Origin: Achromobacter insolitus
GTDB taxonomy: Bacteria > Pseudomonadota > Gammaproteobacteria > Burkholderiales > Burkholderiaceae_B
NCBI RefSeq assembly: GCF_002209555.1
Contig: NZ_NJIF01000011.1
Coordinates: 124,001-188,000 of the forward strand
Direction: 5' to 3'
Length of the DNA stretch: 64,000 nt
Within the stretch, counting starts at the first letter, position 1. Each line of letters begins with the position of its first letter. The notes below the pieces were generated by a model that saw only the letters and a list, made by a program, of their open reading frames with translations, made no database searches and was not told the origin of the DNA. Position numbers and translations under genes: made by a program. Of this stretch, positions 7,678 to 16,686 are shown piece by piece.

Positions 7678-8610
7678 ATGGCAATTCATATTGAAACTCC
7701 GGCGCTCGCTTCCCGTGCCTATTCCCTGCGCAGCGGCAAGGACGTGCGATTCAAGATGGAGGCGTTGCAGCCTAGCGGCTCGTTCAAGGCTCGCGGCATA
7801 GGCCATGCGTGCCAGATCTACAAGTCGCGCGGCGCCCGGCGCTTCATTTCCTCGTCCGGCGGCAATGCCGGCTATGCGGTGGCCTACGCCGGCCGCATGC
7901 TGGCCACGCCTGTGATTGTGGTGGTGCCGGCCACGACCTCGGAACGCGCCCGAAGCCTGATCCGCTCCGAGGGTGCCGAAGTCATTGTGCATGGCGCATC
8001 CTGGATGGAGGCCAATGCCAGGGCGCTGGAGCTCATGACCGCGGCAGATGCGTTCCTGCACCCTTTCGATGACCCCTTGCTCTGGGATGGGCATGCGACC
8101 ATGATCGACGAGCTCGCCAGGCAAGGCGGGCGGCCGGACCTGGTCATCTGCTCGGTCGGCGGCGGCGGGCTGCTGTGCGGCGTGGTCGAAGGCCTGCGGC
8201 GCAATGGCTGGGCCGATGTGCCGGTGATCGCGGCCGAGACCGCCGGCGCGGATTCCTACGCCCAGGCCCTGCGGGCGGGAGCGCCTGTCCTGCTGCCCGA
8301 GATCACCTCCATTGCGACGTCCTTGGGCGCGCGCCAGGTTTGCGGCCGCGCGCTGGAGCTGGCGCAAGAGCACCCCATTGAGAGCGTGGTCGTATCGGAC
8401 GCTGCTGCCGTGGCGGCCTGCGAGGACGTGCTGCTGGAGCATCGGATCCTGGTTGAACCGGCTTGCGGCGTGTCGGTGGCGGCGTTGGACAGCGACTCGG
8501 AATTCCTGCGCAACGCGCGTTCGGTCGCAGTCATCCTGTGCGGTGGCGTGGGCGTAACGGCTGCCCAGCTGGCGCAATGGCGCGCCCAGTTCGCGGCGCA
8601 GTCCCATTAG
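7678..8610 (+). CDS. PLP-dependent serine/threonine dehydratase-like enzyme
   Basis: A 310-residue fold-type II PLP enzyme. The cofactor lysine is in LQPSGSFKARGIG, the substrate loop is SSSGGNAGYA, and the glycine loop that holds the PLP phosphate is VGGGGLLCG. Its FKMEALQPSGSFK motif is nearer to stand-alone L-serine dehydratases than to the biosynthetic IlvA, and it lacks a regulatory ACT-like tail. It probably deaminates a hydroxy- or diamino-acid released by the upstream deacylase. The last codons and the stop lie within a 17-bp tandem repeat. Confidence 0.85.
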   Translation: MAIHIETPALASRAYSLRSGKDVRFKMEALQPSGSFKARGIGHACQIYKSRGARRFISSSGGNAGYAVAYAGRMLATPVIVVVPATTSERARSLIRSEGAEVIVHGASWMEANARALELMTAADAFLHPFDDPLLWDGHATMIDELARQGGRPDLVICSVGGGGLLCGVVEGLRRNGWADVPVIAAETAGADSYAQALRAGAPVLLPEITSIATSLGARQVCGRALELAQEHPIESVVVSDAAAVAACEDVLLEHRILVEPACGVSVAALDSDSEFLRNARSVAVILCGGVGVTAAQLAQWRAQFAAQSH

Positions 8611-8647
8611 CGGCACAGTCCCATTAGCGGCACGGTCCCATTAGCGG
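8599..8647. repeat. 17-bp tandem repeat (about 3 copies) spanning the stop codon
   Basis: CAGTCCCATTAGCGGCA occurs at 8599-8615 and again, identical, at 8616-8632. A third copy differing at one base begins at 8633 and matches for 15 bases to 8647. The first copy carries the last codons and TAG stop of the dehydratase gene. Copies 2 and 3 lie in the 3' untranslated region. Confidence 0.9.
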
Positions 8648-8660
8648 GCGGCCGGGCATA

Positions 8661-8690
8661 AAAAAACGCGTCCCCGGGGACGCGTTTTTT
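8661..8690. terminator. Bidirectional rho-independent terminator
   Basis: A perfect 30-base palindrome: six As, CGCGTCCCC, then GGGGACGCG and six Ts. Read on either strand it gives a 9-bp GC-rich stem ending in a T-run. It lies between the convergent dehydratase gene and mltD and should end both transcripts. Confidence 0.9.
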
Positions 8691-8704
8691 CATGCAAGCC
8701 GCGA

Positions 8705-10123
8705 TCAGCCTCGGGCGTTGGTGCCCGGCACGCGCAACTGCGAGCCCACTTTCAGGGCGCTGCCCTTGATGTTGTTGAGCGCGCGCAGCGCGTCCACCGA
8801 GGTGCCGTACTGCTTGGCCAGCGAGAACAGCGTGTCGCCCTGGCGCACCTTGTGGGTACGGACATTGGGGCGGGCGCTGGCGACGCGGGCGGCGGGCGCT
8901 TGGGCGGCGCGGCCGCGCGGCGCGGCGGCCTTGTTGTCCGAGGGAGCAGCGTCCAGCGCGCCCACCGGCGTAGCCAGCGAGGCCAGTTGCACGCCGCCCG
9001 AGCCAGGCTCGCCCGGCACCAGCAGGGATTGGCCGGATGCGGACTTCTGGCGCGAGCCGATGTCGTTGGTCTGGCGCAACGTGGCTTCGCTGATGCCGAA
9101 GCGCTTGGCAATCGAGGCGTAGGATTCGCCGCGGCGAGAGTGGTAGATCTTCCAGGCGCTGAGGTCGCCCTTGTAATTGGTCAGGTTGGCGTTGAAGACC
9201 TCGACGCGGTCGGCCGGCAGCAGCAGGGTGGGGCCGTGATCGCCACGGATGACGGGACGGTTGAACGAGGGATTCAGCGCCTTGAACTCGTCCAGCGGCA
9301 TTTCGGCCAGCTTGGCGGCGATTTCCAGGTCGATGTCGCTGTTCTTCTGGACCGTTACGAAGTAGGGCGTGTTGCCCACCGGAGGCAGGGCCACCGCATA
9401 GCGCTGCGGATCGGCGATGATGTTCTTGATGGCCTGCAACTTGGGCACGTAGTTGCGGGTTTCGTCGGGCATGTTCAGGGACAGGTAGTCCGTGCCCTGG
9501 CCGGCCGCTTCGTTCTTGGCCATGGCGCGCTGCACGGAGCCTTCGCCCCAGTTGTACGAGGCCAGCGCCAGGTACCAGTCGCCCTGCATTTCGAACAGCT
9601 TTTCCAGGTAATCCAGCGCCGCGTTGGTCGAGGCGATGGGGTCGCGGCGCTCGTCGCGCCACCAGTCCTGCTTCAGGTTGAAGTGCTGGCCGGTCGCCGG
9701 CACGAACTGCCACAGGCCCGAGGCCTGCGCGCGCGACAGCGCGGTGGGGTTGTAGGCGCTTTCGACGAAGGGCAGCAGCGCGAGCTCGGTCGGCAGGCCG
9801 CGGCGGTTGATCTCGTCGACGATGAAATACAGGTACTTGCCGGCGCGTTCGGCCATGCGCTGCACCGACTCGGGGTGGGACGCGTAATAGTCGGTCCACT
9901 GCTGCGAGAGGTCGGTGTTCAGGTTGGGGATGGCGAAACCGCGGCGGATGCGGTCCCAGGCGTCGGCGGGCGGGTTGGTCAGGTCCACCGTCCGGGACGT
10001 GTCGCGGGCGATGTATCGCCCTTGGGAATTGGTGGTGAGGTTCTTGCTATCGGGGGCTTTGGTTCCTGCGCAACCGGCGAGGACTGCCAGCATGAGCGGC
10101 AGAAGGAGTCGGGATAGATTCAT
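8705..10123 (-). CDS. mltD: Membrane-bound lytic murein transglycosylase D
   Basis: Cleaves peptidoglycan glycan strands, leaving 1,6-anhydro-MurNAc ends; outer-membrane lipoprotein. The ATG at 10123 gives a signal peptide with lipobox LAGC. The transglycosylase domain holds ALLPFVESAYNP with the catalytic Glu, then ASGLWQFVPATG. Two LysM-type peptidoglycan-binding modules follow: a degenerate one (HSRRGESYASIAKRFGIS) and a clear C-terminal one (HKVRQGDTLFSLAKQYG). There are 472 residues. It starts 8 bases after the gloB stop, so the two are an operon, the same order as in E. coli. Confidence 0.95.
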   Translation of the reverse strand: MNLSRLLLPLMLAVLAGCAGTKAPDSKNLTTNSQGRYIARDTSRTVDLTNPPADAWDRIRRGFAIPNLNTDLSQQWTDYYASHPESVQRMAERAGKYLYFIVDEINRRGLPTELALLPFVESAYNPTALSRAQASGLWQFVPATGQHFNLKQDWWRDERRDPIASTNAALDYLEKLFEMQGDWYLALASYNWGEGSVQRAMAKNEAAGQGTDYLSLNMPDETRNYVPKLQAIKNIIADPQRYAVALPPVGNTPYFVTVQKNSDIDLEIAAKLAEMPLDEFKALNPSFNRPVIRGDHGPTLLLPADRVEVFNANLTNYKGDLSAWKIYHSRRGESYASIAKRFGISEATLRQTNDIGSRQKSASGQSLLVPGEPGSGGVQLASLATPVGALDAAPSDNKAAAPRGRAAQAPAARVASARPNVRTHKVRQGDTLFSLAKQYGTSVDALRALNNIKGSALKVGSQLRVPGTNARG

Positions 10124-10130
10124 CAGGCTG

Positions 10131-10952
10131 TCACTTGAAATCGTTCTTCCATTCACGAAGGGAGGCAAAAACCTCTACCGGCGTAGCGTGGCTGTGGCCG
10201 GCCCGGCGCTCAGCTGCGCGGACGACCTCAACTTCTTGCGTGCGCAAAAACGGATTGGCCGCGCGTTCCTGTCCGATTGTGGACGGAAGCGTGGGAAGAC
10301 CTTCTGCTCGTAATTGCTGGGCCTGCTGGTGCCATTGTTGCAGGCTGCGGTTGGCCGGATCGACTGCCAAGGCCCAGCGCAAGTTCGCTAGAGTGTACTC
10401 GTGTGCGCAAAAAACCTGTGTATCTGGCGGTAAAACGGCAAATTTCCCTAAAGAATCATACATTTGCGCCGGAGTGCCTTCGAAAAGACGGCCGCAGCCC
10501 GCCGCAAACAGGGTGTCGCCACAGAACAAAACCGGCTCCTGGCCGGCCGCGCGGCCGAAATAGGCGATGTGGCCGGCGGTGTGTCCCGGCACGTCCAGCA
10601 CGGCAAGATCCAGGTCCAGTTCGGGAATGGCCACGCGGTCGCCTTGCGCCAGGCGCACGTCGCAGCGCGGCAGCTGTTCGCGCGCGGGGCCGTATACGGT
10701 AATGCCCTCGATGCGGGACAATTCCGGTACACCGCCCACATGGTCGCCGTGATGGTGCGTGAGTAGAATGGCGCGCAGTCTCAGGCCAAGTTGGTCGAGC
10801 AATTGCAGCACGGGGCCGGCGTCGCCTGGATCCACCACGGCGGCGTCGCCGCCACGGACGATGGCCCAGATGTAGTTGTCGTTGAAGGCGGGTAGAGGCA
10901 AGACCGCGGCGTTGCGATCGCGGCCGCCTGTGGGGGCGGTCAAGGCTTGCAT
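10131..10952 (-). CDS. gloB: Hydroxyacylglutathione hydrolase (glyoxalase II)
   Basis: Hydrolyses S-D-lactoylglutathione to D-lactate and glutathione, the second step of methylglyoxal detoxification. Metallo-beta-lactamase fold with the binuclear metal motif THHHGDH at residues 65-71. Further ligands are in DVPGHTAGH, FCGDTLF and FCAHEYT. The C-terminal substrate-binding part ends with FASLREWKNDF. There are 273 residues. It is divergent from the methyltransferase gene with only 20 bases between start codons, so the promoters must reach into the neighbouring coding regions. Confidence 0.96.
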   Translation of the reverse strand: MQALTAPTGGRDRNAAVLPLPAFNDNYIWAIVRGGDAAVVDPGDAGPVLQLLDQLGLRLRAILLTHHHGDHVGGVPELSRIEGITVYGPAREQLPRCDVRLAQGDRVAIPELDLDLAVLDVPGHTAGHIAYFGRAAGQEPVLFCGDTLFAAGCGRLFEGTPAQMYDSLGKFAVLPPDTQVFCAHEYTLANLRWALAVDPANRSLQQWHQQAQQLRAEGLPTLPSTIGQERAANPFLRTQEVEVVRAAERRAGHSHATPVEVFASLREWKNDFK

Positions 10953-10972
10953 GGGATTCGAAGGAATAGAAC

Positions 10973-11746
10973 GTGGCAGAAGATACTCCGCCGATTGTAG
11001 AACTGGCCGAATGGTTCCAGACGCCGCCGGGACAATACGTCCTGGCCTGGGAGCGGGCGCAGTTCGACGCGGCTGTCGCGGACGTGTTTGGATATTACGC
11101 CTGGCAGGTCGGCCTGGCGGACATGAATCTGCTGCGTGCCAACCGCATGCCCTTCAAGGGCTACGTGGGCACCGAGACCCCGTCCGCCGAGAGCGCGGCC
11201 GGCTGGCAGTCGCGAGTGGTGCTGGCTGAACCCGAGGCCCTGCCGTTCGAATCGCAGAGCGTGGACCTGCTCATCCTGCCGCATGCCTTCGAGTGCGCGG
11301 ACGATCCTCACAACGTGCTGCGCGAGGTCGAACGCGTGCTGGTTCCGGAAGGTCGGGTCGTGATCTCGGGCTTCAACCCCTGGAGCATGTGGGGCGCGCG
11401 CACGCGCATGCCCGGCATGGAGCCCTGGCTGCCGCAGCCGCCGGCGTCCCAGGTGTCTTTGCCGCGCTTGAAGGACTGGTTCAAGCTGCTGTCGCTGGAA
11501 GTCGAGGCCAGTCATTTCGGCTGCTACGCGCCAGCCTGCCGAAGTGAAAAGTGGCTGCAGCGCTGGTCCTTCCTGGAATCGGCGGGCGCTCGCTGGTGGA
11601 GCGTGGGCGGAGCGGTCTATCTGGTGTCGGCCGTCAAGCGGGTGGCCGGCATGCGTATCATCGGCCCGGCCTGGAAGAAAGCCAAGCCCAAGCGCGCCCG
11701 CGCCGCGTCGGTGGTGGTCAACCGCCAGGCGGATGACCGCCGCTGA
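10973..11746 (+). CDS. SAM-dependent methyltransferase (YafS-like)
   Basis: A 257-residue class I methyltransferase-like protein. The usual glycine-rich SAM loop is not clear; the region corresponding to motifs II-III reads LPFESQSVDLLILPHAFE and LREVERVLVPEGRVVISGFNPWSMWG, the typical methyltransferase-11 pattern. The start is GTG at 10973 with AAGGA about 8 bases upstream. Its position between gloB and rnhA matches E. coli yafS. The substrate is unknown. Confidence 0.8.
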   Translation: MAEDTPPIVELAEWFQTPPGQYVLAWERAQFDAAVADVFGYYAWQVGLADMNLLRANRMPFKGYVGTETPSAESAAGWQSRVVLAEPEALPFESQSVDLLILPHAFECADDPHNVLREVERVLVPEGRVVISGFNPWSMWGARTRMPGMEPWLPQPPASQVSLPRLKDWFKLLSLEVEASHFGCYAPACRSEKWLQRWSFLESAGARWWSVGGAVYLVSAVKRVAGMRIIGPAWKKAKPKRARAASVVVNRQADDRR

Positions 11747-11802
11747 AGGGCAGAGCCCCGCGCCGCGGGGCAAATTTTTAGCAAGGATTACCAAGCAGCA
11801 CC

Positions 11803-12264
11803 ATGCAGGACGACAAACCGAACGAGCAGAAAGTGGAAATGTGGACCGATGGCGCCTGCAAGGGCAATCCCGGTCCGGGCGGCTGGGGGGTGCTCATGCG
11901 CGCCGGCAGCCACGAAAAGACGTTGCATGGCGGCGAACTCCAGACCACCAACAACCGGATGGAATTGCTGGCGGTCATCCAGGGCCTGCGCGCGTTGAAG
12001 CGCCCCTGCGCGGTCATCATCCACACGGACTCCCAGTACGTGATGAAGGGCATGACCGAATGGCTGGCCAACTGGAAACGGCGCGGCTGGATGACGGCCG
12101 ATAAAAAGCCGGTCAAGAACGCCGAACTCTGGCAATTGCTGGACGAGCAGGTGCAGCGCCACACCGTGTCCTGGCGTTGGGTCCGCGGGCACGCCGGCGA
12201 TCCTGGCAATGAACGGGCCGACCAACTGGCCAATCTGGGCGTGGAATCGGCCCGGCGCGGCTGA
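11803..12264 (+). CDS. rnhA: Ribonuclease HI
   Basis: Degrades the RNA strand of RNA-DNA hybrids in the cytoplasm. The 153-residue length is normal. The active-site residues are present: D16 ([15 protein letters not shown]), E54 (NNRMELLAV), D76 (HTDSQYV), H130 (VRGHAG) and D140 (NERADQLA). In E. coli and many proteobacteria rnhA is next to dnaQ; here an RND efflux pair separates them. A hairpin terminator follows at 12285-12308. Confidence 0.97.
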   Translation: MQDDKPNEQKVEMWTDGACKGNPGPGGWGVLMRAGSHEKTLHGGELQTTNNRMELLAVIQGLRALKRPCAVIIHTDSQYVMKGMTEWLANWKRRGWMTADKKPVKNAELWQLLDEQVQRHTVSWRWVRGHAGDPGNERADQLANLGVESARRG

Positions 12265-12284
12265 GGGCATCGGGATATACCCTC

Positions 12285-12308
12285 AAATCCGCCTTGAAGG
12301 GCGGATTT
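12285..12308 (+). terminator. Hairpin terminator after rnhA
   Basis: AAATCCGCC (12285-12293) pairs perfectly with GGCGGATTT (12300-12308) around a 6-base loop. The T-run is broken (AGTTCTTTC), so termination may be partial. The 180-base gap to the RND adaptor holds nothing else I can identify beyond room for a promoter. Confidence 0.55.
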
Positions 12309-12444
12309 AGTTCTTTCATCCGGCTTCAGGATTGTTCCAGTATGTAAATCCGGGTGCTAAAGTGCCAACCCTCATTCCAGTTACTGCGGCGCAGTCCGCG
12401 TGGGGGCATGCCTGGCCCGCGCCGCAATACCGCCACATTCGCGC

Positions 12445-13533
12445 ATGAAAAAAGCAGTACTGCTCGCCGCCGTAGCGGCAGGGGTGGCCGCGGGGGCCGC
12501 GCTCGGCGTTTATGTGCCGCGCTGGCTCGCCTTCGGAACCGTCAGTCCACAGCCCGGCGCCGTTCAAGCGCCCCTGGTCACGCGCGCCGCGCCTGTGCGG
12601 GTAGAAGTTGCCGTCGTCCAGGAAATTCCTTTCGCGCGCGGTATTTCGGCCGTGGGCAGCCTGCGTTCGGATGAGTCTGTGGTGCTGCGGCCCGAGGTCG
12701 CCGGCCGCATCCAGTCCATCGATTTCAAGGAAGGCCAGCCGGTCAAGCGCGGCGACGTGCTGATCCGCCTGGACGATTCCGTGCCGCGCGCCGAGCTGGC
12801 CCAGGCGCGCGCCAACCTGACCTTGGCGCAGAGCCACTACCGGCGTTCGGTGGAGCTGCAAGGAAAGGGTTTCGTGAGCCAGCAGGCCCGTGACGAGGCC
12901 GCCAGCACGCTGAAGGTGCAGGAAGCCGCCGTGGCGCTGGCGCAGGCGCGGCTGGACAAGATGACGATTTCGGCGCCGTTTGGCGGCATTGCGGGTTTGC
13001 GCAGCGTGTCGGTGGGCGACTACGTCAACCAGGGCCAGGACCTGGCCCCATTGGAGGCGATCGATCCGCTCAAGGTGGACTTTCGCGTTCCCGAGATGTA
13101 TCTGAGCAAGGTGGGCGTAGGCCAGCAGTTGACGCTGCGCATGGACGCGCTGCCCGGCCAGGAGCGCCAGGGCATGGTCTATGCGGTCAGCCCGCTGGTC
13201 GACGCCGGGGGCCGTTCCATCCTGCTGCGCGCCACGGTCGCCAACAAGGATGCGGTGCTGCGCCCGGGCATGTTTGCCCGCGTGCAGCTGCAGTTCAGCC
13301 AGGACAAGGCGCTGGTCGCGCCGGAAGCCGCGTTGTCGCCCTCGGGCGCGACGCAGTATGTCTACCGGATCAAAAACGGCACGGCCGAGCGGCGCGAAGT
13401 CACCATCGGCGAGCGCCGCGAGGGTCGCGTCGAGATCCTGACCGGAGTGGCGGCAGGCGACCAACTGGTGGTGTCGGGCTTGCAGCGGGTAACGGACGGC
13501 GCCGCGGTGACCGTTCTGGCCAGCGGCACGTGA
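12445..13533 (+). CDS. RND efflux periplasmic adaptor (membrane fusion protein)
   Basis: A 362-residue HlyD/AcrA-type adaptor linking an RND pump to an outer-membrane channel. It starts MKKAVLLAAVAAGVAAGAALG, a single uncleaved or signal-anchor helix. The lipoyl half-motifs are EVAGRIQSIDFKEGQPVKRGDVL and LDKMTISAPFGGIAG, with a helical hairpin between them. The beta-barrel and membrane-proximal domains follow, ending LVVSGLQRVTDGAAVTV. The ATG at 12445 is preferred to an upstream GTG. It is immediately followed by the RND permease. No outer-membrane factor gene is adjacent, so a shared TolC/OprM is presumably used. Confidence 0.92.
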   Translation: MKKAVLLAAVAAGVAAGAALGVYVPRWLAFGTVSPQPGAVQAPLVTRAAPVRVEVAVVQEIPFARGISAVGSLRSDESVVLRPEVAGRIQSIDFKEGQPVKRGDVLIRLDDSVPRAELAQARANLTLAQSHYRRSVELQGKGFVSQQARDEAASTLKVQEAAVALAQARLDKMTISAPFGGIAGLRSVSVGDYVNQGQDLAPLEAIDPLKVDFRVPEMYLSKVGVGQQLTLRMDALPGQERQGMVYAVSPLVDAGGRSILLRATVANKDAVLRPGMFARVQLQFSQDKALVAPEAALSPSGATQYVYRIKNGTAERREVTIGERREGRVEILTGVAAGDQLVVSGLQRVTDGAAVTVLASGT

Positions 13534-13566
13534 CGCCGGCCCTTTTCCCTATGTGGCGGTAACGCA

Positions 13567-16500
13567 ATGCGTATCTCGGAAACCTGCATCAAGCGGCCGG
13601 TGTTCGCATCGGTTCTGTCGCTAATCATCGTGCTGATCGGCCTGATTTCGTACTCGCGCCTGACGGTGCGTGAGTACCCCAAGATCGATGAGCCCATCGT
13701 TTCGGTGGATACCACCTACAAGGGCGCTTCGCCCGAGGTGATCGAATCGCAGGTGACCAAGCCGCTGGAAGACCAGCTGGCCGGCATCGAGGGCGTGGAC
13801 GTGATGACCTCGCGCAGCCGCTCGGAACGCAGCCTGATCAACATCAAGTTCAACCTGTCGCGCGATCCGGATGCCGCGGCCGCGGAAGTCCGCGACAAGG
13901 TCTCGCGCGCCCGCCGTTTCCTGCCCGACGAGATCGACGAGCCCATCATCGGCAAGGTCGAGGCCGACTCGCAGCCCATTATCTACATTGCGGTGGAGTC
14001 CGGTTCGTATTCCGCGATCCAGACCTCGGACTACATCAACCGCTACATCAAGACCCGCTTGTCGGTGTTGCCCGGCGCGGCGGAAGTGCGTGTCTTTGGC
14101 GAACGCCTGCCGTCCATGCGCATCTACGTGGACCGCGACAAGCTCGCGGCCTACGGCCTGACCGTTCAGGATGTGGAAGCGGCGCTGCGCAGTCAGAACG
14201 TGGAGATCCCGGCCGGCCGCATCGAATCGCGCGCCCGCGAGTTCTCGGTGGTGTCTTCCACGGACCTGCAGACGCCGGCGCAATTCGAGAACGTGATCGT
14301 CGCCAACGTCAAAGGCTACCCGGTGCGCATGCGCGACGTGGCCAACGTGGAGATCGCCGCCGCCAGCGACCGTGTGCTGTCGCGATTCAATGGCAAACCC
14401 GCCATCAACATCGGCGTGACGCGCCAATCCACCGCCAATCCGCTGGAACTGTCCAAGGCGGCGCGAGAGGAAGTGGCGCGCCTGAACGAGAACCTGCCGG
14501 CCGGCATGAAGCTGAACATCGCATACGACTCGTCGGTGTTCATCGAGCGTTCCATCGATTCCGTGTTCCACACCATCGGCGAGGCCATCGTCCTGGTGGT
14601 GCTGGTGATTTTCTTCTTTTTGCGCAACCTGCGCGCCAGCATCATTCCCATTGTCACCATTCCGGTGTCGCTGGTGGGCGCCTGTGCGCTGATGTATCTG
14701 TTCGGCTTTTCCATCAACACGCTGACGCTGCTGGCCATGGTGCTGGCCATCGGCCTGGTGGTGGACGATGCAATCGTGGTGCTGGAGAACATCTTCCGCC
14801 ACATTGAAGAGGGCATGCCGCGCAAGGAGGCCGCCCTGCGCGGTTCGCGCGAGATCGGCTTTGCGGTGGTCGCAATGACCATGACCCTGGTCACCGTGTA
14901 CGCCCCGCTGGCCTTCGCAACGGGCCGCACCGGACGGCTCTTCATCGAGTTTGCGCTGGCGCTGGCCGGCGCCGTGCTGGTGTCCGGCTTTGTGGCGCTG
15001 ACGCTCACACCCATGATGTGCTCGGTACTGCTGCGCCACCAGAGCAGCCACAGCCGCTGGTACAACCTGATCGAAGGCTGGCTCAACGGCATGAGCAACG
15101 GTTACCGGCGCGCGCTGGGGCTGGCCCTGCGCTACCGCTGGGTGGTGGTGGCCATCGGACTGGCGGTGGCGGCCGCGAGCGGCGTGCTGTTCAAAGTGGT
15201 CAAGAGCGAGCTGGCCCCCATCGAGGACCGCGGCGTCGTGTTCGGCATCGTCAGTTCGCCCGAAGGCGCCACGCTGAACTACACGCTGGAAAGCATGCTG
15301 GGCATTGAAAAGTTCTACGCCGACATCGCGGAAGCCAGCGGCAGCCAGGTGACAGTGGGCTTTCCGACCGTGACGGACGGCACCGCCATCCTGCGTCTGA
15401 AGCCTTGGGAAGAACGCAGCCGCAAACAGCAGGCCATCACCCAGCAGCTGCAGCCGCAGTTCGCCTCGCTGCCGGGGGTGCGGGCATTTCCGACCAACCC
15501 GCCGTCGCTGGGCCAGTCGGCGCGTTCCAAACCGGTCGAATTCATCATCATGAGCCAGGCCTCGTATGCGGAGCTGTCGCGCCTGACCGAGGTTTTCCTC
15601 GCCGAGTTGCGCAAGTATCCCGGCCTGATCAACCTGGACACGGACCTGCGCCTGAACACCCCGGAATTGCGGGTGCGCGTGGACCGCGACAAGATGGCCG
15701 ACGTGGGCGCCAACGTGGATACCGTGGGCCGCACGCTGGAATCCATGTTGGGTGGCCGCCAGGTCACCCGCTACAAGGACGAAGGCGAGCAGTACGACGT
15801 GATCGTGCAGGTGACGCCCCGCGACCGCGCCAATCCCACCGACATCTCCGGCATCTACGTGCGGGCGCGCGACGGCAGCATGGTCCAGCTGGACAACCTG
15901 CTGGGTGTGCACGAGGGCGTGTCGCCGCAGTCGCTGAACCACTTCAATCGCCTGCGCGCGGTGAAGATCGATGGCGCGGTGGCCCCGGGCTATGCCTTGG
16001 GCGAAGTGCTGGCGCACATGCACCAGGTGGCTCGCGATGTACTGCCCAACACCATCATCACCGATCTGGACGGCCAGTCGCGCGAGTTCCGCGATTCCTC
16101 GGGCAGCATCTACCTGGTGTTCGCCATGGCGCTGGCCTTTATCTACCTGGTGCTGGCCGCGCAGTTCGAAAGCTGGCGCAACCCGTTCATCATCATGCTG
16201 TCGGTGCCGTTGTCCATGACGGGCGCGTTGCTGGCTTTGTGGCTGACCGGCGGCACCTTGTCGATCTACAGCCAGATCGGCCTGATCACGCTGGTTGGGC
16301 TGATCACCAAGCACGGCATCCTGATCGTCGAATTCACCAATCAGCTGCGCGATGAGGGCAAGGAGTTGTTCGAGGCGGTGGTCGAGGCCAGCGTGCTGCG
16401 CCTGCGTCCCATCCTGATGACCACCGGCGCCATGGTGCTGGGCACCGTGCCGCTGGCGCTGTCCACGGGCGCGGGTGCGGAATCGCGCCAGCAAATCGGC

Positions 16501-16683
16501 TGGGTCCTGGTGGGCGGGCTGATGCTGGGTACACTACTGACCTTGTTCGTCGTGCCGGTGGCCTACACCTTGATCGCCACCGCACGCAAGAAACCCGGCC
16601 AGGCCGGCAGCGCAGCGCATCATCCGGACCCCGATCCGGCGCCGCGCACGCAGCCCGCCTCGCCAGCCCAAGCGTCGGAATAA
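13567..16683 (+). CDS. RND (HAE-1 family) multidrug efflux permease
   Basis: A 1038-residue inner-membrane proton antiporter of the AcrB/MdtBC class. It has the N-terminal helix VFASVLSLIIVLIGLISY, two large periplasmic loops, and TM4 with the paired aspartates D400-D401 in IGLVVDDAIVVLENIF. Lys915 in LITKHGILIVEF corresponds to the proton-relay lysine of AcrB. Hydrophobic amphiphilic compounds or drugs are the likely substrates. The RPVFA start and the lack of a long AcrB-like signature suggest the MexF/MdtC/HAE-1 side branch. dnaQ begins 3 bases after its stop, so dnaQ is probably co-transcribed with this pump. Confidence 0.95.
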   Translation: MRISETCIKRPVFASVLSLIIVLIGLISYSRLTVREYPKIDEPIVSVDTTYKGASPEVIESQVTKPLEDQLAGIEGVDVMTSRSRSERSLINIKFNLSRDPDAAAAEVRDKVSRARRFLPDEIDEPIIGKVEADSQPIIYIAVESGSYSAIQTSDYINRYIKTRLSVLPGAAEVRVFGERLPSMRIYVDRDKLAAYGLTVQDVEAALRSQNVEIPAGRIESRAREFSVVSSTDLQTPAQFENVIVANVKGYPVRMRDVANVEIAAASDRVLSRFNGKPAINIGVTRQSTANPLELSKAAREEVARLNENLPAGMKLNIAYDSSVFIERSIDSVFHTIGEAIVLVVLVIFFFLRNLRASIIPIVTIPVSLVGACALMYLFGFSINTLTLLAMVLAIGLVVDDAIVVLENIFRHIEEGMPRKEAALRGSREIGFAVVAMTMTLVTVYAPLAFATGRTGRLFIEFALALAGAVLVSGFVALTLTPMMCSVLLRHQSSHSRWYNLIEGWLNGMSNGYRRALGLALRYRWVVVAIGLAVAAASGVLFKVVKSELAPIEDRGVVFGIVSSPEGATLNYTLESMLGIEKFYADIAEASGSQVTVGFPTVTDGTAILRLKPWEERSRKQQAITQQLQPQFASLPGVRAFPTNPPSLGQSARSKPVEFIIMSQASYAELSRLTEVFLAELRKYPGLINLDTDLRLNTPELRVRVDRDKMADVGANVDTVGRTLESMLGGRQVTRYKDEGEQYDVIVQVTPRDRANPTDISGIYVRARDGSMVQLDNLLGVHEGVSPQSLNHFNRLRAVKIDGAVAPGYALGEVLAHMHQVARDVLPNTIITDLDGQSREFRDSSGSIYLVFAMALAFIYLVLAAQFESWRNPFIIMLSVPLSMTGALLALWLTGGTLSIYSQIGLITLVGLITKHGILIVEFTNQLRDEGKELFEAVVEASVLRLRPILMTTGAMVLGTVPLALSTGAGAESRQQIGWVLVGGLMLGTLLTLFVVPVAYTLIATARKKPGQAGSAAHHPDPDPAPRTQPASPAQASE

Positions 16684-16686
16684 GTT

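Noticed and set aside
13621..16494. 957-residue minus-strand open frame opposite the RND permease
   Set aside because: Composition is typical of an antisense shadow (many Gln, His, Arg, Gly) and the plus strand encodes a clear RND pump.
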